A DNA stretch of 64,000 bases from Limnanthes douglasii subsp. nivea (lineage: Eukaryota > Streptophyta > Magnoliopsida > Brassicales > Limnanthaceae): assembly GCA_036936605.1 (NCBI GenBank), contig JAUPFV010000005.1, positions 60,656,742-60,720,741 on the forward strand, given 5' to 3'. The notes under the pieces were generated by a model. The model made no database searches and was not told the origin of the DNA. It saw nothing but the letters and a program-made list of their open reading frames with translations. Made by a program: the position numbers and the translations under genes. The first letter of the stretch is position 1; every line of letters starts with the position of its first letter. Of the stretch, positions 11,075 to 23,656 are shown piece after piece.

Positions 11075-12380
11075 GTGATATTTTTTTTAAATCGTCTATT
11101 TGCAAGTAAATTACACGTAATTCTCCAACTAGAATATATTCTTTTAGCAACAAATTACACGTAATTTCACATCTGGAATATTGTTATTTTTTTCAGACTA
11201 ATTTTGCAACACAAAAACGCACATATTTTCGCTACTATAGAAAAATTTATATTTCACATCTAATTAACACTTATTTCAACAAAACCAAGTTGTATTTTGT
11301 TTTTTTTTCAGACAATACAACTTAATTAGCAACCAATGTTCTCTTTGCGCAACTATTTTCTTCATATTTTTTGATACATTTGCACGTAATTCCGTAACTA
11401 GGACACCTATTGCTTTTTGGTAACCAAATTACACATAATTATGTAGCTCAATCATGGTTGTTATTTTAACCACCAAATTACACGTAATTTCGTAACTAGA
11501 ATACATTTTATTTTTTCAAACTTATTTCGCAACTTAATTACACGTAATTACGCAAGTAAAAAATAAAAATATAAAAAATATCTTTCATGGATCTAGATTT
11601 GTTCGTCTTAAAAAAATAAAACTCATTTTTTTGGATATATGGTTTGAAAGATATGACATTTAAAAAAGGAGAGAAAAACAGTTAAGGAGTATTTCAGACT
11701 ACCATATGATTATATGTAAGTACTCATTTATCGACATGTATTTATTTATAATTTATCAAACTTTGGATGATTATTGATAAATATATTTGATATTGGGTGG
11801 TTATTGGTAGATTACCCATTTGTTTATTTTGGTTATAGTGTATTGGGTAATATTTTAGAAAAACCACTATGAAAAAAAGTAGTTATATTTTTGTTTTATA
11901 TTAAAAACCCAATTGTATTTAATAAATATTAGGATAATTTACCAATAACCCCGAACATTATTTACCAATAACCACCAAAGGTTTGCTAAAGTAGTAATAA
12001 CTACCTAATGATAAATGAATATTTACAAATAACCATCTTGTAATGTGAAATATATTTTAACCGTTTTCTTTCTCATTTTTTTGTTCTTTTAAATGTCATA
12101 TCTTTCGAACCATATTTTCAAAAAATAATATGAAAATATCATTTATTTTATTTTTTAAGACGAAAAAAATAAATTCATGAAAGATATATTTTATTATTTT
12201 TTTATTTTTTTTATTTGCGTAATTACATGTAATTGGGCTGTGAAATAAAGCTGGAAAAATTTATTGTGTTCTCGATGCAGAGTTTTGTGTAATTTGGTTG
12301 CTAAAAATAAATTGTGTTCCAGTTGCAGAATTATATGTAATTTGGTTACTAAAAACGAATGTGTTGTAGTTGCAAATTTA
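11075..12380. mobile_element. Long inverted-repeat (foldback) element, copy A, right arm truncated
   Basis: The left arm (about 11,075-11,720) is built of units around TTACACGTAATTNCGCAACTAG. The right arm (about 12,040-12,380) is its diverged inverse complement (TGCGTAATTACATGTAATT...TTGGTTGCTAAAAA). The arms face each other across a spacer that contains a smaller inverted pair around TTACCAATAACCACC (about 11,780-12,000). The right arm stops at 12,380, where copy A ends, while copy B continues to about 46,338. No transposase is encoded. The class (foldback or non-autonomous MULE with long termini) is undetermined. Confidence 0.65.
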
Positions 12381-13120
12381 CGTATGGTGAGCTCTCCACC
12401 GGCTTGGATCAGTGAGACTTCTTGGAACTGACTTGGGTCTTTTTTCTGCTCAAGTGAGTCTTTGTTGATGGGTCATTCTCCCTTGGGTTGTTAGTAAAAA
12501 AAAAAGGCTGACGCTTTTGACTTTTCCTTTAAACCCATCTCTGTCTTTTTAATGGCCCTCAACGCTTATATTTCAGCTTTCAACCTGTCTTGTTCTTCGG
12601 TCGTGTACTCATTTTTTTCTCCCACCACATCCACCAAAGGTGGTGGCACTGCTTGCTCGTCCGGATTCATCCGAACTAGTTTTTCTTGCTGGTTTTGAAT
12701 GCTAGATTCAGATACCTTCTGCTACCACTGTGGTCGCCAATTTGGTGTGGTTTATTTTAAGCTGAGGGTAATTTTGTCAAGTGTTTTGGAGAGTTTTTAG
12801 AGTATTAAATGTTTAGGTGTTTTGTAGTGAGAGATTTAAGCTTCCTGGTTGTATTAAATGTTCATTTCCCTCATTAATGAAAGTAGTTGGGTATTTATAC
12901 CCTTAATTATGGACCCATGGGCTTTCAGGTCAAGTTATGAAACTGGGTCAAGTTTAAGGACCCATTTACTTAATAAGCTGATTAGCACCTAGCTTAGTCA
13001 AAAGGTGTTTAGTTATTTAATACTTTTGTCATATCCGGATAGTTCAGTAAGCACTTATTGTCCGAATTTCCCTTGTCTGGATTTCTCAGTAAGTAGTAGT
13101 GAATTTGTCCAGACTCATCA
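12381..13120 (-). mobile_element. Truncated minus-strand Tat element: 5' LTR, primer site, start of gag
   Basis: On the minus strand an LTR of about 378 bases runs from 13,120 (TGATGAGTC...) to 12,743 (...CACCA). It is followed by a primer-binding site (TGGCGACCACAG, 12,739 leftward) and a gag start at 12,670 (MNPDEQAVPP..., then VVGEKNEYTTEEQDRLKAE, with an in-frame TAA). Both LTR ends, the primer site and the gag start resemble the complete Tat element at 13,692-24,063, so the two are related but distinct insertions in opposite orientation. The element is cut at 12,381, exactly where copy A of the segmental duplication ends. A TATA-like TATAAATA occurs inside the LTR (minus sense, about 12,893-12,900). 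Confidence 0.85.
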
Positions 13121-13691
13121 CCCTTAACCCCATGATGGTTTCAGTAGGAAAACTATGTCCAAACTGCACTTATACGTTGACTGATACAAAGGGAATAATA
13201 TCTCCCCTTCTGAAATGTGGAACATTTAAAATTATATATTTCTGTAACTTATATCCTATAAAGAACCATTTTACTTATGATATTTACAATACATTTCTTT
13301 TATTTTAATAAGTTGTAAGCTTCAGCTATCTCATTCTATATTTTATATTGTTCTTGTTCTCTTTAACAACTTCAATACTGCATGAAGTTTTTAAATACGG
13401 CACTTTATCATGTAACATTTTGATGCAATATAATTATGTTTGCTCCTAAAGTTCTATTAGAATATTGAATGGAGCCCGAGCCATGTCATCAAATTGTTCT
13501 ACGTGACCTGAGGGTCACAACATCGTAATTGACCCCCGAGTTATGATATAAATTGTACTTAAGGGATCTTGTGTGTGAGCACCAACCAAACGTACCAAAT
13601 TTTATGCCCAAACAAAAACTTGCATGACGGATCTCATGCCCAGTATAAAACTTTCATAGCAACTCTTGTACCTAATACAAAAGATGGGTAG
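13121..13691. other. Flanking DNA without a gene, interrupted by the Tat insertion
   Basis: AT-rich with no recognisable gene. Its right part carries short repeated phrases (ACTCTCATGCCC and AGTATAAAAC types). The same phrases continue after the retrotransposon at 24,069-24,160, showing that the element landed inside one continuous older sequence. The last five bases (GGTAG, 13,687-13,691) are the left target-site duplication. Confidence 0.7.
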
Positions 13692-14099
13692 TGATGAGTC
13701 CGAATTCTGCCTCCTTTCCGGACAAAGACAAATCAGACCAAACTCACCGGATCGGACAGGACACTTCGAACACTCAGCCCATTGAGCTGTTCGAACTATG
13801 ACAAAAGTACTAAAAAACCTAAACACTTCTTGACTAAGCTACTTGCTCTTCTACTTAGAGCTCGTGGGTCTTTAAACATGACCCGGGTCCGTTAAACATG
13901 ACCCGAAAACCCATAAGGCCCAAATGTAAGGGTATAAATACCCAACCACCTGCATTAAATGGGGGTAATGAAAATTAAATACAACTAGGCTGCTTAATTC
14001 TCCCCCTACTTTCTACTTTAAATATAAAACACCCATACACTTCCACAAACCTCTAGACAAATTACAAATTTACCCTCAAACGATAATTAACCTCACCAA
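13692..14099 (+). repeat. 5' LTR of the Tat element
   Basis: Starts TGATGAGTCC and ends CCTCACCA, about 408 bases. A TATA-box candidate (TATAAATA, 13,933-13,940) lies in GC-richer surroundings and should direct transcription of the element. The sequence matches 23,657-24,063 almost throughout. Confidence 0.95.
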
Positions 14100-14101
14100 A
14101 A

Positions 14102-14119
14102 TGGCGACCACAGTGCGAG
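14102..14119 (+). other. Primer-binding site of the Tat element
   Basis: TGGCGACCACAGTGCGAG begins two bases after the 5' LTR. It would pair with a tRNA ending in ...GGTCGCCA. An arginine tRNA is the usual primer of Tat elements, but the exact tRNA is inferred, not shown. Confidence 0.75.
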
Positions 14120-14170
14120 TAGAAGGTGCCTGAATCAAGCATTCGAAACTAGCAAGAAAAGTCAGTCCGA

Positions 14171-17100
14171 ATGAATCCGGACGCCCCGGAAGTACCACTA
14201 TCTTTGCTCAAAGTGGTGGGTGAAAACGATGAGTACACTATCGAAGAGCGCGATAGGTTAAAGAATGAAATAGAAGCTCTGAGGGCAGAAAAGGCTAAGA
14301 TGGGCATGAAAGAAAAGTCAAAAGCATCAGTTGCTCATCACACCGATAACCCCAGAGAGCATGAGCCTTCAAAGACTCATGTAAGTACCAAAAAGACTCA
14401 TGCCAGCTCCAAAAAGTCTCACCGATCTAAGCCAGTAGAGAGTTCTGACTCAGGCTCAGAATCTTCTGATAGCTCTTCGGATGATGAGGGAGTTGGAGAA
14501 TCCTTATCCTCTAGTAGCGATGAGGGTCGAACTAAAAAGAAGCAAAAGTAGATCAAAAAATATTCGAGAAAAAGGGATAGACATGGAAAGATGAAGAGGA
14601 ATATTGGCAAAGGGACGTCACACAGCCGGAGGCATGTAGACCGGATGTTGATGGATCCTTTTGCCTTCCACGATGAACCATGTATCTTTGCAAATCCCAA
14701 TGAGGATACTGTGTTCAGTCGTGGTCGGAATTGGAGGCAATCTCCATTGTCTTCTAAAATTCTGTCCAGAAACCTCCCTAAGAGGTTTGATAGCACAAAA
14801 ATGGAAAAGTACGATGGCAGTACTAATCCAGACAACCATTTGGAACAATTTAAAAACTTCATGATGAACTTTGACAACGATGATAAACTACTTTGTAGAG
14901 CATTCTCCCAATCGTTTACGGGGAGTGCTCTAAAATGGTATAACAGCTTACCACAAGGCTGTATCAAGAATTTCGATACTTTTTGGGTGGCCTTTCGAAG
15001 GCAGTTCGTTGGGAGTAAATAGCTAATTGGCAATGGAGACACAATAATCCATTATGCCCAGGAACCGAATGAATCCTTAAAAGAATATATAAGTCGTTTT
15101 GTGAAAACCAAGAATGGGTTGGCTGACTGCTTCGAGCAGGCTGCGATAGCATCTCTAAGGCAGGGCTTGAACCCTGGCAATTTGGCTGATTCGGTGACCA
15201 GAAAAAAGGAAATGACTTGGGGAGGGTTACTGAATCAGGTTGGAAAACAGATTAACGTTGATGAAACAAAGAAAACAAGGGTGCACAGGCAGGTGAGGTC
15301 TGCCCCGGTGGTACCAAACCCCAATCAGAATCAGTCCGGAAACAAGGCGAAGGAGACCGGACAGGGGCATAGCGGGGCTAAAGTTCAATCTCAGCCAGCT
15401 GCACCTGCTCAGAGTCAGCAATCCATAAATAAGAGAGGGTCTTGGGTTCAACCGGAGTGGTTCGCAGAATTGAAAGAAAGTGTGGCCGCCATTTATGATA
15501 AAACAAAGGAAGAGGTGCACTATAGAAGACCGACCACACTACAATCCCCTAGAGAACACCGTAATAACTCTTTCTGCCAGTATCACAATGATACTGTCCA
15601 TACCACCGATGATTGTATAGCTTTAAAACAAGAGGTTCAGAACTTGATTGAGAGGGGGAAGCTGGGGGCTTACGTTAATAGAAGAGGAGGTAATAGGCCT
15701 GACAATACTCACCGAGTTGGTCCAAGTAATGCTGCTCCGGAGGGAGCCATGGTTATAATCCAGGGGTTTGATGTGGAATCTGAATACTTGGATCCTGATC
15801 CAACTCGAAATAGAGTGGGTGCAATTGAGGAGTGTTCTAGGATACTCTCCGACCTCATTAAGTTTTTTGAGTCCCTTACAATTTTAGGAGGGGATACTAT
15901 GACAGCTCCTACTGCTTCTTCGAGGAAGAGGCACGTTCATACTTTGGCCACCCAGCTAGAGGGAGGCATGACTTCCTATCAGTCGCAAATTCCTTTCCCC
16001 TTCATTGTTTTTGATGAAGATGATTTGAGAGATATAGCTGGCCCTCATGAAGATGCTGTTGTCATAGGGGCATCAATTGGGGGCAACGACATAAGACGAA
16101 TTTTGGTGGATACTGGTAGCTCAGCCAATATCTTGTTCTTAACCACTTACAAGAGAATGAAAAATCGAGCCGTAATTCAGAGTTCGGACAGATCAATTGT
16201 GGGCTTTACTGGCAGCTCAGCAGATGTGATCGGGGAGTTCGAAGAGGAAGTTCTATTGGGCAAGGGCCCATTCAAGAAGATGGTCAGAATACTTTTTATC
16301 GTGATGGATTGTCCCACTTGCTATAATGCCATTTTAGGGAGGTCTTGGCTCTCTAGGATGCGTGCAGTGGCTTCAACAGTCCACCAATGTTTGAAATATG
16401 TTGTTCAAGGACAAGTGGGAGTTGTCCGGAGCAGTCAAAAGGTTGCAAGAGAATGTTATGCTACAGCCCTGGCTCCCCGGACGTTGGGGGCAATTCGTAT
16501 CAACGAGCAATAGCAGTTTGAGGGGCTGTCTGGGGGTGAGGGTGAAATTGATGACCTCAAAGAGACCCCTGGAGTGTTAATACCGGACGAAGAGGTAGAG
16601 AGACATTGTTTAGAAAAAGGAAAAAGAGTCAAGATAGTGTCTAAAATGCCACCTGATCTGAAAAGTGAGATGCTAAAGTTTTTGAAAAGCCATCAGCACG
16701 TTTTTGCTTGGTGCAATGCTGATGTTACTGGGGTTCCAGCAGATGTGATATCACATCACCTATCCGTCCGGAAAGACATAGCACCAGTGGTTCAAAAGAG
16801 AAGGGCTTTTTCCAAAGAAAAGGTTGATGTTATTGTACAAGAGGTTGACATGCTCACAAAGATGGGGCATATCAAGGAGTCTCAATATCCTTTGTGGACT
16901 GCCAATCCGGTCCTGGTGAAAAAGAAAAATGGCAAGTGGCGCATGTGCATTGACTTCACAGATCTCAATAGAGCTTGCCCAAAAGATTTGTATCCAGTTC
17001 CCCGGATTGACCAACTTGTAGACTCCACCTCTGGGAACAAGCTGCTATCCTTTATGGATGCTTTCTCCGGATACAATCAAATCCAGGTAGATCCGAAGGA

Positions 17101-19798
17101 TCAAGAGCATACCACATTTGTCACTGACAGGGGTCTTCATTGCTACAAGGTAATGCCATTTGGGTTGAAAAATGCTGGGCTACTTATCAGAGATTGGTAA
17201 ACAAAGCTTTTGTTGATCAGATTGGAAGGAATATGGAAGTATACATCGATGATATGATGGTAAAGAGTGTGGATGAGCAATTGCACTTGGCTGATCTCCA
17301 AGAAACTTTTACCAACTTAGTGAAAGTGAATTTAAAGTTAAATCTAGAAAAATGTGTGTTCGGAGTTCAATCCGGGAAGTTTCTAGGCTATATTATAAGT
17401 GAGCATGGGATACAGCCCGATCCGGACCAGCTTAATGCTCTATTCCACATGTAGCCTCCTCGAAATATTAAAGAAGTACAACAACTAACGGGGAGGTTAG
17501 CTGCTCTAAATAGATTCATCTCAAGGTCTTCGGACAGGTGTGCCTCATTGTTTCAAACCTTGAAGGGTGCAAAGGGATTTAATTGGACCTCACAGTGTGA
17601 TGAGGCCTTCGATGAGATCAAGAAGCATCTGTCCTCCCCTAAAACCTTGTTTAAACCAATTGATGGGGAGACACTCTTCGTATATCTGGCAGTTTCAAGC
17701 TGTGCCATCAGTGCTGTGTTGGTGAGAGAAGTGGATAATTACCCTCATCCAGTATACTACATCAACAAGAGTTTGATAGATGCAAAAAGGCGTTATCTGA
17801 AACTTGAGAAGTTAGCATTAGCCCTGGTAATAGTTGCAAGAAAAATGAGGCCTTATTTCCAGGCTCATCCTATCATCGTCCGTACATCTTTTCCCTTGAA
17901 GAATGTCCTCCAAAAGGCAGACGTTTCAAGTAGGATGACAAAGTGGTCAGTAGAATTGGGGGATTTCGACATAGATTTTGCTCCTCGAACGGCAGTCAAG
18001 GCCCAAGTTGTGGCTGATTTCTTGGTTGAATTTCACTCCGACAGAGATTCGGAGCAGGCTACTAACATGAAAGACAAAAAGGTTTGGGTCGTCCGGACAG
18101 ATGGTGGATCCAGCACTATGGGCTGTGGTGCAGGGGTGTGTTTGACTTCCCCGTATGGTGACAAAATGTACCAAGCTATATGTTTCGCTTTCAGGGCTTC
18201 CAATAATACGTCTGAGTACGAAGCAACTATAGCTGGTTTAAGTTAGCCTATATTTGTGGGGCTAAGAGGGTCAAGCTACTGAGTGACTCCCAGCTTCTTA
18301 TTCACCATGCCCAAGGTCAATCTGAAGCTAAAAAGGAGCAACTAGTGAAATATTTACTTCTTCTTAAAAATGAAGCACTCAAGTTTAAAAGCGTTTTTTG
18401 TGAACATATACCCCGGACAGAAAATGAGTTGGCAGATTCATTGGCAACCGTAACATACACGGAGTCGTATCCATGGATCCATGTGCTGGAGAGTCCCTCC
18501 ATTCGACTTAATATGAGTAAAGAAGAAGAAATTTTTGAAGTACAAATGAAACAACCTCAGGATTGGAGATTTTTTTCTTGCAATACCTCTCCGACGGCGT
18601 CGTGCCTCCAGATAAATCACTAGCAAGAAAATTGAAACACAAGGCCCGTGGTTTTATCATACTGAGAGATATTCTGTATAAAAAGTCTTACAGTAAACCT
18701 CTTCTGCGCTGTTTGGGGGATGATGAGTCTCAGATAGTCCTCTCTGAATTAAATGATGGTGAGGGATCAGTTCATTGTGGATTCAGGGCTTTGACAAGAA
18801 GAGTTTTACTGGCCGGCTACTATTGGCCATCTATCATGAAAGATGCTAAGGAGCTGGTAAGAAGGTGTGACCCATGCCAAAGATACAGCAATGAAATTCA
18901 TGTTCCAGCCATTCCTTTAGAGTTAATTTCTGAGCCTATACCTTTTGCTCGATGGGGGTTGGATTTAGTAGGGCCTCTCCCTATGGAATCCGGAGGGCGT
19001 AGGACTATAATTGTTGTTATAGACTACTTATCGAAGTGGATTGAAGCAGCCCCTCTAGCAGGAACAACATCAAAAGCTGTCATAAAATTCATTCTATCCA
19101 ACATCTGTTGCAGATTTGGTGTCCCACGAAAGATAACAACAGACAATGGGCCACAGTTCGACAATAGGGAAATGAAGAGTTTTTGTGCCTCAAGGGGTAT
19201 ACATCATTGTTTATCTTCACCTTTCCACCCACAAGCAAATGGCCAGGTTGAAGTGGCTAACAGAACTATTCTGTCCGGTTTAAAGAAGAATTTGGAAGGG
19301 GCCGCTGGGAAGTGTCCTAGTTATTTACAAGAGGTCTTGTGGGCCTACCGGACGACACCTGGGGCTGCAACTCAGGAGTTACCCTTTGCTTTGGTCTATG
19401 GGATGGATGCAGTAGCTCCCATAGAAGCAACTCTTCCATCATTTCGTGTTCACCACTTCTCCGAATGTGCTAACGAAGTGCCAATCAGAGGTCAACTCGA
19501 TCTAGTGGAAGAAAGACGAGTTAAAGCTCACCTTAGAGTTGCACACTATCAGGGTTTGATGAGGAGCAGATTTGCTTCTAAAGTTAAAAGAAGAGATTTC
19601 CAGCCAGGGGACAAAGTATTGAGGAAAGTCTTCTTACACACCAAAGAAAAGCTGCTCGGAAAATTGGCCCCAACTTGGGAAGGACCTTATGTGGTTGTTG
19701 AAAGGCTCAAACCTGGAACATATTGGATGAAAGACAAGGATGGAAGAGTCCTGACCCACCCTTGGAATATCGAGCATCTCCGGATGTACTTAGAGTAA
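14171..19798 (+). pseudogene. Tat gag-pol (gag, protease, RT, two RNase H, integrase), inactivated
   Basis: Gag starts MNPDAPEV at 14,171, followed by a charged Lys/Ser/Asp linker (14,330-14,520) and the retrotransposon gag core (about 14,790-15,200; FKNFMMNFDNDDKLL, SALKWYNSLPQG). Protease: ILVDTGSSANIL near 16,110. RT: VLVKKKNGKWRMCIDFTDLN near 16,915 and VYIDDMMVKS near 17,240. RNase H 1: about 17,650-18,030. A second, archaeal-type RNase H (VVRTDGGSS near 18,090; SEYEA near 18,215) marks the Tat lineage. Integrase: open for 411 codons (18,563-19,798), with zinc-site residues H71, C102 and C105 and a complete catalytic triad D134, D194, E230 (D-x35-E). Lesions: in-frame TAG at 14,549, 15,020, 16,511, 17,452 and 18,244; a frameshift in a G run near 17,176; another in a T run near 18,575. 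All five stops are TAG. Confidence 0.95.
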
Positions 19799-20290
19799 CA
19801 TCTGTGTAAATATTTACTTGTTTAAACATCCATGTAAATATTTGGGGGCATACTCTTTCCTACCCTGGTGGCGCGGGGAAGTTTTAATGAGGTGTCCGGG
19901 CTTTTAATAAAATTTGATGCCTTCTTAAAAAAAATTCGAAGTATTCTTACTTTGTCTTTTGTCACACCATCCGGACTGAAATAAAAGAGTGATGACCACT
20001 TAAACATTCGTCATCGGAGAAATTAAACACTCTCACTATGAAATAACTAAGGGCTATTTAAACTCTAGCCATCAAAATTGGAATACACTATGAAAGAAGG
20101 TGATAATTGTGCAAAACAAGGATATTCATTAAAATAATTTAAGTGCCTTGGCCTTCCAAGGACTTTCAAATTGTCAAAACAGAGTAAAGGATCTATCCGG
20201 TCAGATACCGGACACACTTACAAAAAGAATGCCTTGGCCTTATAAGGACTTTGGTTCAAATAACATGAAAATTAAAAAGTAATTCGTAAA
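19799..20290. other. Tat element 3' region between integrase and antisense ORF
   Basis: Non-coding spacer inside the retrotransposon. It separates the convergent integrase (+) and antisense ORF (-) and contains no motif I recognise, apart from CCGGAC-type hexamers that recur through the element. Confidence 0.6.
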
Positions 20291-23217
20291 TTAAGACTGA
20301 GCCTTTGAAGATGGCTCAGCTTCATCTACTTTCTTCTTCCCCTTAGGATCATATTTTTCTTCGTTTGGGCTCTCCTTAGTGTTTTCTTCGTCATCGGATG
20401 AAGATGCACTAGAGAAGCCAATCCGGTAGCCTTCGTCCATTGTATGATATGGGAGGTCTTCAACCTCTACATGAAGCCATAAATCCCCTAGGTTCCTCTT
20501 CGGAAATTTCTCGTGGAAGAGCAAGACCATGTCTGATCTAACCTTGGCATAGATTTGCTCTTGAGTGTCGATCACGTTGTTGGCATAAACATCGATCTTG
20601 GCTTGGATTTTGGCCTCCTGCTCCCTTAGCAAACTAGCTTTCTCCTCGGCAGCTTTGGACACTGTATTCTCAAGTGCAATTTTATCATTGGTTAAGTTGG
20701 TGATGATTTGGTCTTTGGCCTTGGTCTCCCCTTTTGAGGTGGCAAGATCTTTCTCCAGACCGGACAGCTTCTTCCGGAGCTCTGTGATAGTGTTCTCTAG
20801 TGTGGTGACTTTTGTGGTACTCGCTTCTTGGTTCCTCTTCAACTCTTCGTTTTCTTCCTTTAGAGTGGCAGCATTCGAAGTGGTAGTAAGAAGGTCGTCG
20901 GACAGCCTCTCTTTGTCAGACTTAAGGTCTTTGATAATGTCTGCCTGATTTCGAACTTGTTTTTCCAACACGAGCACAGGCTGAACATTGCTTAATAAAG
21001 AGTGGACTATGACATCCCTTTCACTTGAAACAATAAAGGTCTTACCATTGAAAGTGAGTGTGATTGAGGTGCTCGGAGGGAGGTAAGACCTGGCAAAATC
21101 GTCTTTGGGGAGATTGATGAAGTACTCACCAAGCCCACCAAGACCAGTGATGTCTACCCCATCAATGTTAAGATCATCCCCTTCGACCTCATCGGTTTGG
21201 AAGTCACCAGGTATCTCCTCCTCCTGTGTTGGGTTAGTGGGATCAGCTTGGGAAGGAGGCTCCGGAGCCCGGAGAGAAAGCTCGTCACCCTTAGAGGTCT
21301 TTTTCTTCTTGGCCTCCCTGTCTTTACTTTCACATCCCCGTTTACGATTTCTTTTGGAAGCCCTTGGAGGTTTTGGGGAGTGCACTTCTTGCCTTTCAGT
21401 CTCCTGCTCCACCACTTCCAAGAGAGCAGCATCAATTTGGCTGGGGACTGGCCCCTCCGGATTTATTGGAGCATCCTCCTCCACCTTCTTGCCTTTCTTT
21501 TTACCTTTCATCTTGCTCGGGGCCTTGGCCCGGCCTGACAAGTAGAGTGACCCATCTGGTTCATGCGTTCTTTTGAGCACTACGTCCGGAGGAGGCTGGG
21601 TAGTGAGCTCTTCCCAGGTTAGGTCTCTCCGACCTGTGGTGTTCCAAAGGTGACACCTGGCTAAGTTTCCCCATGTGAAGGCAGCATGGAACCGATTCCC
21701 CCACTTCTCTGCAGCTCAAGCGTTGATCTTGGTGCAAGTGGTCTGCCCGGTTTTCAAGTGATCACTAAAGTCCGTGGGCCGTTCTGCTAAGGCAAAAGTA
21801 AGACCAATTAGTTTAAACTAACTTATAAAAAAAGATACAAGAATGTAAAGTAGAAGACTTACGATCGCTCCTCCATCTGCTTGTGAGAAGGCTTGGGTTG
21901 ACTCCAGACTTGATCTTCTTCCCATTCTCCCAAGCGCCACTGACAAACAGGAACTGGGTCTTCCAATTCCTCTCCGACTCTAGCAAGTCATCCACAACTT
22001 TGAAGTTATCCCCCATGTTGAAATGGTAGAAGGGGATATGGTGGTTTCTGCAGAGACTGGCCACAGCAGCAAACTCCTCCATTGGTAGAGGAATCCCGGA
22101 GAGCCTTGAAGCCATAATGCTGGCCATGAGGGTGTACCATGCATTGGGGCTCAGCTGGCTCGGACAGAGCTTTATTAGATGGAAGTATCTGACAATTTCT
22201 GGGTCCAAGGGAAATCTAAGCCCCCAATTGAATAGCTTCGTGAAGATGACAATTTCGCTTAATTTGCAGTCCATGGGAGTCTCTGGGTGTATGGGGATCC
22301 TGATCTTCACGTTCTCCGGTATTCCCCACTTCGTACGCATCCGACCCAGTTCAACTGTGTGGATGAATGCGTAGTTAATCTTTTGCAGGGCGAGGAGGTA
22401 CTTGACATTAACCTTGTGAAAACAAGGCCCCATCCTTCCTTCGAGACTCTCCGGCAGATCCGGATGCCTCAAGCACAAATTCTCTTTGCCTTTGTCTTTT
22501 TTGGCAACAACAACACTACTGGTCTGACCGGAGGGCTCAGACTCAAATGGAGCCTCTTTGACAGAGTCCTCCATTACTTCCTCCAAAATTGATGAAGGAT
22601 TTTCAGTAGCAGTAGCAAGTGGAGGATTCAGATCTGGCTCAGCCTGGTCTCCGGACTGCTGGGCTTCAGTGTTCCCTTGGCTTCTGGCCTCTGACTGGGG
22701 CTCTGATGCAGAGGTTTCTCTTCGAAGACCTGGGCTACTACCCTCCGGACCAGACAGTCTGTCCTTGGGAGCTCTGATGGGCACTTCCCAGTGCTGCTGT
22801 CTTTGGCACCCGACTTTGAAGGAGTGCTCTTAGAGGCCTGACCCTTGACCAGCCGGCCTCTTCTCCGGTCGACTAACTTTTGAGGGGAGGTTTCAGTGTC
22901 TGACCCCATAGCTAAGAAGGGGGAGGGCTTTCTGAAGCTGGTAACTGTTACCCCTGGCTCAACAACAGGTTCCGATTCTTGAACCGAGGAACCAGAGATA
23001 ATGGGGAAAGATTAGTTTGAAATAACTTTTTCGGCTTGATGCCTTTTGAGGAAGAAGAACCTTGATCTGATTCTGTGGCTGAAGTCACTGGCTTGTCGAT
23101 GGGCGAAACAGGTAGTCCTGCTGCAATGCGTCTTTCCCTTTCGAATTTTTGCGCCTTTTCTAATTCAGAGAGGTTGAGCCACCCACCTTTGATCAGAGCG
23201 TTCCTCGCTGTAAACAT
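20291..23217 (-). pseudogene. Antisense ORF of the Tat element (gypsy-type 'Transposase_28' plus coiled-coil protein)
   Basis: Minus-strand reading, opposite to gag-pol. N-terminal piece (23,217-22,948): MFTARNALIKGGWLNLSELEKAQ... The next part is Ser/Pro/Glu-rich (22,909-22,500, frame changes). A conserved core follows at about 22,400-21,900 (LFNWGLRFPLDPEIVRYFHL, CPSQLSPNAWYTLMASIM), resembling the 'putative gypsy type transposon' family (Pfam PF04195). A GT donor after ...SRWRSD (GATC|GTAAGTC, near 21,864) and an acceptor TTGCCTTAGCAG near 21,785 remove about 80 bases and keep the frame. The second exon has one TGA near 21,718, then runs open from 21,580 to 20,291 as a Lys-rich stretch, a long coiled coil (about residues 200-345 of the open part) and an acidic Ser-rich tail. 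Reverse-strand ORFs between pol and the 3' LTR are known in Tat elements. Function is unknown. Confidence 0.8.
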
Positions 23218-23645
23218 AAACTATCTGGGTAATTTTTTTCTTTGGAGAGAAAAAGCTTTAAGAAGTTGCAGAGTAAATATGAGAGTGATGGTGAAACAGT
23301 AGAAAGTGTTTTAATTTATAGTAAATCTGAAAAAGAGTTTGATTCCTAGGAGAATTCGAAAAGATTGGTAATGATTAAAGACAGCGCTGATGTCACCACC
23401 TTTAATTAAGAGGTTGCTTTTCAAAGAAGGTGGGTTCGAAATTCAAGGTGAAAAACAGCTGAAGCAACCAACCAGAAAGCGACACGTGTCCTAAAAACTC
23501 TGGCAAAAAACTGTTTGGATTCACCAAGCTTTATCGGTCCGGATAAAGCCATAGCCCAAGTTGAGAAACCTGTCCGGGAAAAACTACCCCTGACATCGGA
23601 CTGTTTTTCAGGTCTTTGACAAAGGTATTTGAACAAACACCTAAA
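23218..23645. other. Tat element, region upstream of the antisense ORF
   Basis: No conserved coding features. Because it lies upstream of the antisense ORF start, it may hold that gene's promoter (no clear TATA box chosen). Open frames here on either strand overlap the LTR and look accidental. Confidence 0.5.
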
Positions 23646-23652
23646 AAAGGGG
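23646..23652 (+). other. Polypurine tract of the Tat element
   Basis: AAAAAAGGGG-type purine run (about 23,645-23,652) a few bases before the 3' LTR, in the position where plus-strand DNA synthesis is primed. Confidence 0.7.
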
Positions 23653-23656
23653 TTCC

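Noticed and set aside
14419..15042. 207-codon minus-strand open frame
   Set aside because: It lies opposite Tat gag, has no family features, and is explained by the codon composition of gag.
21105..21545. 146-codon and other plus-strand open frames within 20,598-22,833
   Set aside because: They mirror the better supported antisense gene, which has a coiled coil, a PF04195-like core and splice sites.
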